Positions 58,115 through 64,000 of a DNA stretch of 64,000 bases are shown piece by piece. The stretch is from Paenibacillus_V sp046244365. GTDB lineage: Bacteria > Bacillota > Bacilli > Paenibacillales > NBRC-103111. The position numbers were made by a program, and so were the translations under genes. The stretch lies in contig NZ_CP176395.1 in NCBI RefSeq assembly GCF_046244365.1, forward strand, positions 1,302,001 through 1,366,000, read 5' to 3'. Positions within the stretch are counted from its first letter, which is position 1, and each line of letters starts with the position of its first letter. The notes under the pieces were generated by a model. That model was given only the letters and a program-made list of their open reading frames with translations, was not told the origin of the DNA and did not search any database.

Positions 58115-61100
58115 ATGGTTATCGGCAAATGGAAAAATCGTTTAACGCTAGCGCTTGGCTTTTGCCTCGCATGGGGGCAGGCATGCTCGGGAGCGGCTGC
58201 CGTTTCGCAGACGGCTTCGCCGGCGAATGCCGGGCTGCAGGAGGGGAACGCCGCAGGTTCGGCGGTTTCCGCTGCGCCTGCAAGCGGGGTTTCATCCGCC
58301 GTGGCGGTTACGGCTGCCACCTACGGGATGTACGAAGACATATTGAACCGGGAAGCCTCGTGGCTTTCCGGCTTACAGCTGGGTAGCGGCATCGTTCCGA
58401 TGGCGCCGGGCAGCGGCCGCGTCGTGCCGTATTTTGCGAATCTAGCTTTGCTCGGGCTGCTGGAGAAGCCGGAGCAAGCGTCCGTAGTCCGGAAATATAT
58501 GGACTGGTATTTCGCTCATTTGAACCGGGCAGGGACGCCGGACGCTCCTGCAGGCTCCATCTTTGATTACACCGTCGGAGCCGACGGGCAGACGGAAACC
58601 GCAAGCGGCGATTTCGATTCGACCGACTCGTATGCGTCGACGTTCCTTAACGTGCTGCGCAAATATGCCGCCAAGACGGGCGACACGGCGTATTTGCAAG
58701 CGCATCGCAGCGACATCGAGCTGATCGCGGGGGCGATGCTCGCCACGAAGCAGGCCGACGGTCTGACATGGGCGAAGCCCGCATACCGTGTCAAATATTT
58801 GATGGACAACGCGGAGGTCTACAAAGGCCTGCTGGATATGGAATGGATCAGCGGCGCCGTATTCGGCGACGAGGCAGGCGCAGCGCTTTACCGGCAGCAT
58901 AAGAACGACGTATTGGCAGGTATCGGAGGCCTATGGTCGGACGGCAAAAATGCGTTCGCCTTTGCCAAAATGGAAGACGGCGGGCTTCTTCTCCCGGACT
59001 GGAACAGCTTTTACGCGGATGCGACGGCGCAGCTGTTCCCGATTTGGACCGGCGTGCTGGCGCCGGACAGCGAACGAGCGCTGCAGCTGTACAACACGTT
59101 CAACGAGCATCATCCGGGTTGGCCGCAGCTGAACAAGCCGGATGCGTTTCCGTGGGCGATTCTGGCGTACACGGCGGCAATCATGGGAGACCGTGTCAGA
59201 ACGGATCAGTTTCTCGAATCGGTCAAGGCCGCATACATAGACCGCGATCATCCTTGGCCTTGGTATGCGATGGAAAGCGGCATGACGATGCTTGCTGCAG
59301 CGATTATGAAGGAGAAGCCGGACGCTCCGCGCTCCTGGAGCATGGGCAATCTGCAGGAGGGCGCAATCTTGACGGCGCTGCCTTATACGGTGACGGGAAC
59401 GGCGGAGAGCGTTCAAGACGTGGAGCTGCGATGGACGAACGGCTTGACCGGACAAACACAAACGTTCCGTGCGACTGCCGCAGGCGGGAATTGGCAGCTG
59501 CCGATCGAAGGGCTGACGAACGGAACCTACACGGTGGAAGCGTCGGCCAAAGACCGTTTCGCCAATCTTATCGCCTCGCAGCGGTTAACCGTCACCGTCA
59601 AGGTTGCCGGCAGCGGACCGGCGATCGCCAAAGCGGTCGTTCAGCCGGACCGGGACGTGCTGCGGCGCGGCGAGTCCACGATGCTGCGAGTGCTGGCGTT
59701 TGCGGAGGACGGCCGGACGCCGGTCAGTCTGGAAGGCGCGCAAATCGCCTATCATACCGACCGGCCGGAGCTGGCGTCGGTCGATGCGCAAGGCATGTTG
59801 ACGCTGCGGGCTTTGGCGGCCGACGTAAACCGCCTTACCGTATGGGCTTTCGTTACGAAAGGGTACGACGTCTTGAGAACGGAGCCCTTAACGGTCTCCA
59901 TATCGCATGAAGCGATGACGATGGCCGACGACGTGCTGGACCGGTTGTCGGCGTGGATCGGCGGGCGGCAGCTGGCGAACGGCTCCATAACGCTAAAGGC
60001 GGACGGACGCGAAATCGTGCCGGAAGCCGCGAGTATCGGGGCGCTCGGCTTGCTGCTCCGCGAGGAAACGGTACCGAACGTCAAAAGATACATCGATTGG
60101 TATACCTCGCATTGGGCGTGGGGGGACCGGTACGGCATGTACGGAACGGTCGACAACTACCGGCTGAATGCGAATACGGGCCAGTGGGAATCGGCCGGCG
60201 CCTATGACAGTGCCAGTTCGAATATCGGTACGTTCATTTCGCTGCTGCGCGCCCATTACGAGAAAACGGGCGAGTTCAAGCTTCCGCAATCGAGCCTCGA
60301 TTTGATGACGGGCGGCGTCGGCATGATGCGCTCTCAGGCGGGAGACGGGCTTATGTGGAAGCTGCCGGATGCGCAAACGAAGCGTCTCCGCGACAATGCG
60401 CTTGCCTATAAAGGGATGTCGGACAGCGTATGGCTGTTTCTTAACCGGTTTCAGGCGGCGGGCCCTGCTGGCTACTTCCGGAGCTTCACGGATTTTCTGC
60501 ACGACGGTATCCAGAGCGAGCTATGGAACCCGGGAGCGGGCTCCTACTACTTGGCCTTGAACGAGCGGGGAGAGGGGCAGCCGCCGAGCTGGAGCGTCAA
60601 ACCGGAAGCGGCCGGACAGCTGGCCGTCGTCTATACCGGAGTCGTTTCGCCGGATAGCGAAACGGCCCGGAATCTGTATGCGGCGTACAACCGCAGCTTC
60701 CCAGGCTGGTCCGGCGTCGACGCTTTGTCCGGCACCGATGCGGCGGTCGCTTACGCTGCAGCGCTTATGGGCGACAGGACGCGGGCGAGCGCTTACCTGG
60801 GCCGCTTGCTCGACGCTCTGAAGGCGGATCGTCTGCCGGCGGACTGGACGGTCGAGCATGCGGGGAATGCCATGCTGGCCGCCGAGCTGGTCAAGACGAT
60901 GCCGGCCGCCGCCGTCGTTGCCATCGACAAACCGGACGACGGGGACCTCGTAAAGAATGGGTCTATCAAAGCGAAGGGGACCGTTAGCGGGGCGGTTCGG
61001 ATACGCGTCGAGTGGCGGGAGAAATACGGCTCCGCCAAAGGACGCGAAGAGATCGACGTCCGCAAGAAGAACGGCAAATGGCAGCTGACGCTCGATCATT

Positions 61101-61219
61101 TGCGGATCGGCTCCTCCTACGAGCTGACCGTGTACGCGCTCGACGAGCGGGGCTACCCGCTGCCGGGAACGGCGCGAAGCGTGACCGCCCAGGTCGGGGG
61201 CAAACCCCGCGATCGATAG
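58115..61219 (+). CDS. Secreted protein with two diverged alpha-barrel domains, putative glycosidase
   Basis: 1034 aa. The signal peptide (1-30) lacks a lipobox. Barrel 1 (about 68-400) is close to the cytoplasmic protein at 39648. Ig-like or filamin-like modules follow (about 405-600). Barrel 2 (about 600-915) shows the same landmarks in weaker form: SGDFDSTDSYASTFLNVLRK against GAYDSASSNIGTFISLLRAH, LMDNAEVYKGLLD against LRDNALAYKGMSD, and LFPIWTGVLAPDSERALQLY against LAVVYTGVVSPDSETARNLY. A last beta-module (920-1034) ends the protein. So the catalytic-looking unit was duplicated and diverged. ATG 58115 follows AGGAGG. It probably trims the glycan outside before uptake, with the short paralogue finishing inside. 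I recognise no named glycosidase family. Confidence 0.85.
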   Translation: MVIGKWKNRLTLALGFCLAWGQACSGAAAVSQTASPANAGLQEGNAAGSAVSAAPASGVSSAVAVTAATYGMYEDILNREASWLSGLQLGSGIVPMAPGSGRVVPYFANLALLGLLEKPEQASVVRKYMDWYFAHLNRAGTPDAPAGSIFDYTVGADGQTETASGDFDSTDSYASTFLNVLRKYAAKTGDTAYLQAHRSDIELIAGAMLATKQADGLTWAKPAYRVKYLMDNAEVYKGLLDMEWISGAVFGDEAGAALYRQHKNDVLAGIGGLWSDGKNAFAFAKMEDGGLLLPDWNSFYADATAQLFPIWTGVLAPDSERALQLYNTFNEHHPGWPQLNKPDAFPWAILAYTAAIMGDRVRTDQFLESVKAAYIDRDHPWPWYAMESGMTMLAAAIMKEKPDAPRSWSMGNLQEGAILTALPYTVTGTAESVQDVELRWTNGLTGQTQTFRATAAGGNWQLPIEGLTNGTYTVEASAKDRFANLIASQRLTVTVKVAGSGPAIAKAVVQPDRDVLRRGESTMLRVLAFAEDGRTPVSLEGAQIAYHTDRPELASVDAQGMLTLRALAADVNRLTVWAFVTKGYDVLRTEPLTVSISHEAMTMADDVLDRLSAWIGGRQLANGSITLKADGREIVPEAASIGALGLLLREETVPNVKRYIDWYTSHWAWGDRYGMYGTVDNYRLNANTGQWESAGAYDSASSNIGTFISLLRAHYEKTGEFKLPQSSLDLMTGGVGMMRSQAGDGLMWKLPDAQTKRLRDNALAYKGMSDSVWLFLNRFQAAGPAGYFRSFTDFLHDGIQSELWNPGAGSYYLALNERGEGQPPSWSVKPEAAGQLAVVYTGVVSPDSETARNLYAAYNRSFPGWSGVDALSGTDAAVAYAAALMGDRTRASAYLGRLLDALKADRLPADWTVEHAGNAMLAAELVKTMPAAAVVAIDKPDDGDLVKNGSIKAKGTVSGAVRIRVEWREKYGSAKGREEIDVRKKNGKWQLTLDHLRIGSSYELTVYALDERGYPLPGTARSVTAQVGGKPRDR

Positions 61220-61228
61220 TATCGATAT

Positions 61229-61275
61229 TTCCGTACATACGGAAGACGGAATACCAAATAAAGGAGTACTCCTTT
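61229..61275. other. Two short perfect palindromes
   Basis: TTCCGTA/TACGGAA (61229-61244, 2-base loop) and the 16-base palindrome AAAGGAGTACTCCTTT (61260-61275). They lie between the secreted enzyme and the TIMP-like gene. Neither is followed by a T-run. They may be operators or an mRNA 3' structure. Confidence 0.5.
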
Positions 61276-61429
61276 CTCTTGATTATGGGGCGAGAATCCC
61301 ACGTCGAGAGCCTGGGGTGCTCTTTTCCGTCTCCTAAGCAGACCTCGCAAAGAAACGCAAAATGCTTCCTGAAACATATCCGAGCGGGAAATCGTCATAA
61401 GGATGGAAAGAGGGAAGGAGAGGCCGCGA

Positions 61430-61996
61430 ATGAAATTGATAGCGCTTACCATGCTGAAGGTCATAGTATTGACGGTACTTTTCGCTTGCTTGTATTCGCT
61501 CCAACCGAAGACAGGCTATGCCTGCTCCTGTGCGGGGCCGTTATCCGTGCAGCAGGAGCTCCAGAGCAAAACCGCTGTTTTTTCCGGAAAAGCGGTGAGC
61601 GTGAACGTACAAAAAGGGCTGCTCCGTTCGTCGGCCGATCCCGTCGCGGTGACGCTCGAGGTCGACCGGGTATGGAAAGGCGAGATCGGCAGGAAACAAA
61701 CCGTCTATACGGCGATGGACGGCGCGAGCTGCGGATTCAAATTCGAGACGGGCCGCGAATATGTGATCTATGCTCACAGCGGCAATGACAAGCTGGAAAC
61801 GAGCATTTGCAGCCGGACGAAGCTTTTATCGGCGGCAGCTGAGGATAGTAAGCTATTGGGTGCCGGACAGCCGCCCGGTCCAGACAACCGTGAAGCGAGC
61901 GGCAGCGCGGGCATATGGCTAATGGTTTCGGCATTCGCGATGATGGGCGCCGTCTCTTTTTACGTCATTTTCAGGTACAGAAAAAGGATGAAGTAA
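61430..61996 (+). CDS. Secreted TIMP/NTR-like protein with C-terminal anchor
   Basis: 188 aa. The signal peptide (1-26) ends just before a mature N-terminus CSCAGPLSVQQELQ. The C-x-C opening, the beta-barrel pattern (AVFSGKAVSV, VTLEVDRVWKGEIGRKQTVY), GASCGFKFETGREYVIYAH and a late cysteine in TSICSRTKLLS match the NTR/TIMP-like domain found in Bacillus proteins. One membrane helix (about 160-182) and a basic tail RYRKRMK anchor it. Animal TIMPs inhibit metalloproteases through their N-terminal CxC. Whether bacterial versions do is not known to me. ATG 61430 follows GAAGGAGAGG. Confidence 0.85.
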   Translation: MKLIALTMLKVIVLTVLFACLYSLQPKTGYACSCAGPLSVQQELQSKTAVFSGKAVSVNVQKGLLRSSADPVAVTLEVDRVWKGEIGRKQTVYTAMDGASCGFKFETGREYVIYAHSGNDKLETSICSRTKLLSAAAEDSKLLGAGQPPGPDNREASGSAGIWLMVSAFAMMGAVSFYVIFRYRKRMK

Positions 61997-62161
61997 CGGG
62001 GGTGATCGTCCCCTTGCAAAATGAGAAACAGGGACGGCTGCCCGGCTTGTCCTTACGGGCATTTTTTGAATATATGGGGGAATACCCAGTCCGCCGGGAC
62101 ATTTTCGACATACGATGTCTTGCGTCTACTAATTAACCTTACACGAAGGGTGGAAAAACAA

Positions 62162-62278
62162 ATGGGCAATGTTGCGGGACTTGGTTTCGGCGGGTTTACT
62201 TCGACAGGCGTCATTTTGGTACTCTTCATTCTGCTTGTTATCGTAGCTTGCGCATGTTGCTTCGGCGGAGGCTGCTAA
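62162..62278 (+). CDS. YjcZ-family sporulation-type small protein
   Basis: 38-aa peptide with a Gly/Phe N-terminus (MGNVAGLGFGGFTSTG), one membrane helix (VILVLFILLVIVACACCFG) and a Gly-Cys tail. This is the standard look of YjcZ-family proteins, made in sporulating Bacillaceae and Paenibacillaceae. The exact role is unknown. ATG 62162 is preferred: ACGAAGGGTGG lies just upstream, and a longer in-frame ORF gives no family-like residues. A weak terminator follows. Confidence 0.88.
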   Translation: MGNVAGLGFGGFTSTGVILVLFILLVIVACACCFGGGC

Positions 62279-62314
62279 TTCCCATTCAGCGATTATTCGC
62301 GATATAGCGGCACA

Positions 62315-62352
62315 GGAAAGGCTCTCGCCTATTCGGGCGGGGGTCTTTTGGG
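62315..62352 (+). terminator. Rho-independent terminator (imperfect)
   Basis: AAAGGCTCTCGCC pairs imperfectly with GGCGGGGGTCTTTT around a short loop after the YjcZ-like gene. Confidence 0.55.
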
Positions 62353-62365
62353 TTTTAGCCGGAGC

Positions 62366-62394
62366 TTGCAACAGTTCGCGGTTTTGCTTATAAT
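62366..62394 (+). promoter_or_regulatory. SigA promoter of pheST
   Basis: TTGCAA (62366-62371), 17 bases, TATAAT (62389-62394). Transcription would start near 62401 and include the T-box leader. Confidence 0.85.
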
Positions 62395-62460
62395 AGCTGT
62401 TATTAGCGCGTGTTTGTAGGGGCTCGTTTACTAACCGGGCGCTTGCTGAACGTTCATATG

Positions 62461-62778
62461 AAAATGCTACGACGGAGATAAGTACGCAGTGCCTCTTTAC
62501 AGGGAGAAGACGCCGGAGATTGAGAGCGTCTTTAAGGAATCAGGCTGCCGAAGTTCACTCCCGAGCAGTCCCTTGAAACCGTTGAAACGGCAAGTAGAGG
62601 GTACCGGCGACAAGCCGTTATCGCAAGGAAGCGAAGACATGCGGGACATCGTTTCGGCTCGAGCTATCGAATCGGGATGACGGTCCGGGAGAACGCCTGA
62701 GGGCGGAGAAGCATGACTTAACAAGGGTGGTACCACGGCGATTTCGTCCCTTATGGGGGATGGAAGCGTCTTTTTTGC
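62461..62778 (+). ncRNA. T-box leader (tRNA-Phe responsive)
   Basis: Features in order: the stem I base with GATAAGTACG (62477-62486, AGTA bulge motif), a specifier-loop candidate TTC at 62554-62556 (Phe codon, followed by A), the conserved T-box AAGGGTGGTACCACGG (62723-62738), then a competing terminator of CGATTTCGTCCC with GGGGGATGGAAGCG and TCTTTTTT (62739-62776). Uncharged tRNA-Phe should stabilise the antiterminator and let pheS be read. Confidence 0.93.
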
Positions 62779-62878
62779 GTTCATGCCCATCATGGCGATG
62801 AACTTGCGTAAGAGGGTTAGGCTTAAGAATCGACGCATCGCACCGCTTTGCGGGTTAAGACAAAAGGAGGCAACCGAA

Positions 62879-63913
62879 ATGAAACAACGTTTGGAGGCGC
62901 TCAAGCAGGAAGCGCTGCAGGAGCTCGCACAGGTAACGAACAGCCAGCACCTGAACGACCTGCGCGTCAAATATTTGGGCAAAAAGGGCCCGCTTACCGA
63001 AATTTTGCGCGGCATGGGCGCGCTGAGCGCGGAGGAGCGCCCGATCATCGGGCAAGTGGCGAACGACGTTCGCGCCGCGATCGAGGAAGTCATAGAAGCG
63101 AAGCAGGCGGAATATCAGCGCCAGGAAACCGCAAGCCGGCTTGCGGCCGAAACGATCGACGTGACGCTGCCGGGACGTCCGGCAGGCCATGGCGCCGTGC
63201 ATCCGCTCAGCAAGGTCATCCAGGACATCGAGGACATTTTTATCGGGATGGGCTATACGGTGGCGGAAGGTCCAGAGGTGGAGCAGGATTATTACAACTT
63301 CGAGGCGCTCAATTTGCCCAAAAATCACCCGGCCCGCGACATGCAGGATTCGTTCTACGTCACGGATGATATTTTGATGCGTACCCATACTTCGCCGGTT
63401 CAAGTGCGCACGATGGAGAAAATGAAAGGCGCCGCGCCGGTTAAAATCATTTGCCCGGGCAGAGTGTACCGCCGCGACGACGACGACGCGACCCACTCCC
63501 ATGTGTTCACGCAGATCGAGGGACTCGTTATCGACCGCAACATTAAAATGAGCGACCTGAAGGGGACCCTGCTGCAATTCGTGCAGGAGATGTTCGGCAA
63601 GGATACGCAAATCCGTTTGCGCCCAAGCTTCTTCCCGTTCACGGAGCCGAGCGCGGAGGTCGACGTGACCTGCTGCATGTGCAAAGGCTCGGGTTGCCGC
63701 ACGTGTAAGCAGACGGGCTGGCTCGAAATTCTCGGCTCCGGCATGGTGCATCCGCGCGTGCTCGAGATGGCCGGATACGATCCGCAGGAGTTCAGCGGCT
63801 TCGCTTTCGGTATGGGCGTCGAGCGGATCGCGATGCTCAAATACGGCGTCGACGACATTCGTCATTTCTACATGAACGACCTGCGGTTCCTGAAGCAGTT
63901 CGTGCATATTTAG
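62879..63913 (+). CDS. pheS: Phenylalanyl-tRNA synthetase alpha subunit
   Basis: 344-aa class II synthetase subunit that charges tRNA-Phe as an alpha2-beta2 enzyme. The N-terminal coiled coil (1-85) starts MKQRLEALKQEALQELAQVT. The catalytic core has motif 1 around HPLSKVIQDIEDIFIGMGY, motif 2 with CPGRVYRRDDDDATHSHVFT, the Phe-binding FFPFTEPSAEVDV, and motif 3 GMGVERIAMLKYGVDDIRHF. A CCMCKGSGCRTCKQTGW stretch is typical of Gram-positive PheS. ATG 62879 follows AAAGGAGG. It is controlled by the T-box leader just upstream and cotranscribed with pheT. Confidence 0.97.
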   Translation: MKQRLEALKQEALQELAQVTNSQHLNDLRVKYLGKKGPLTEILRGMGALSAEERPIIGQVANDVRAAIEEVIEAKQAEYQRQETASRLAAETIDVTLPGRPAGHGAVHPLSKVIQDIEDIFIGMGYTVAEGPEVEQDYYNFEALNLPKNHPARDMQDSFYVTDDILMRTHTSPVQVRTMEKMKGAAPVKIICPGRVYRRDDDDATHSHVFTQIEGLVIDRNIKMSDLKGTLLQFVQEMFGKDTQIRLRPSFFPFTEPSAEVDVTCCMCKGSGCRTCKQTGWLEILGSGMVHPRVLEMAGYDPQEFSGFAFGMGVERIAMLKYGVDDIRHFYMNDLRFLKQFVHI

Positions 63914-63986
63914 GCTTTGGCCGATAGATCCCGTCATCCGGCTGAGCCGGTGCCGATTATTTTGAAGGAAGAGGGAGTGGCATAAC

Positions 63987-64000
63987 AATGAAAGTATCCT
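63987..64000 (+). CDS. pheT: Phenylalanyl-tRNA synthetase beta subunit, first codons only
   Basis: ATG 63987 follows GAAGGAAGAGGGAG and reads M-K-V-S before the window ends. Position after pheS and the MKVS start are as expected for pheT. Confidence 0.85.

Overview
The window looks like chromosome from a spore-forming, moderately GC-rich Bacillota of the Paenibacillaceae (Paenibacillus or Cohnella type). This is an inference from family content: a YjcZ-type sporulation peptide, YwbE, a CD3324-family protein, HelD, a DUF5696 protein, a Phe T-box in front of pheS, many strong AGGAGG-type ribosome binding sites and frequent TTG/GTG starts. No rRNA, tRNA, CRISPR array, intact transposase or prophage was recognised.

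Layout. 0-10 kb: the end of a multi-PAS sensor kinase, a decayed toxin-like locus, a LysR regulator divergent from an unusual purA paralogue, a small LuxR-type protein, an HD-GYP protein with a substituted HD histidine, and HelD. 10-16 kb: a catabolic operon with two Gfo/Idh/MocA oxidoreductases, two tandem enolase-superfamily enzymes and an AraC regulator. 16-23 kb: a histidine kinase with an extracellular amino-acid-binding domain, a sigma-54 activator, a near-consensus -24/-12 promoter, a polar amino acid ABC importer and a ureohydrolase. 23-29 kb: a secreted cupredoxin, an ECF sigma/anti-sigma pair and a CopC-CopD (YcnJ-like) protein. 29-37 kb: a glycosyltransferase, YwbE, an aldo/keto reductase, a HAD phosphatase, a Fur-controlled siderophore importer without its own ATPase, a WYL regulator and a PAP2-type membrane protein.

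38-61 kb is the most unusual part: a same-strand glycan locus of about 23 kb. It opens with nanE and a BadF-type sugar kinase behind RpiR/MurR-like operators. It then carries a cytoplasmic alpha-barrel enzyme, two solute-binding proteins (one a lipoprotein, one of 944 aa with carbohydrate-binding-like domains and no lipobox), one MsmX-type ATPase and two separate permease pairs. Between the permease pairs sit a membrane-anchored NHL beta-propeller/TPR protein, a YIP1-type membrane protein and an anchored DUF5696 protein. It ends with an oxidoreductase, a DUF6807 protein, a hydroxyacid dehydrogenase and a secreted 1034-aa enzyme built of two diverged copies of the same barrel. I read this as a cell-surface system for binding, trimming, importing and dismantling an amino-sugar glycan, probably one containing N-acetylmannosamine, such as secondary cell-wall polysaccharide. 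That substrate is a hypothesis.

61-64 kb: a small secreted TIMP/NTR-like protein, a YjcZ-like peptide, a Phe T-box leader, pheS and the first codons of pheT. Three families of short repeats fill intergenic spaces, and two of them occur together upstream of two different importer operons.
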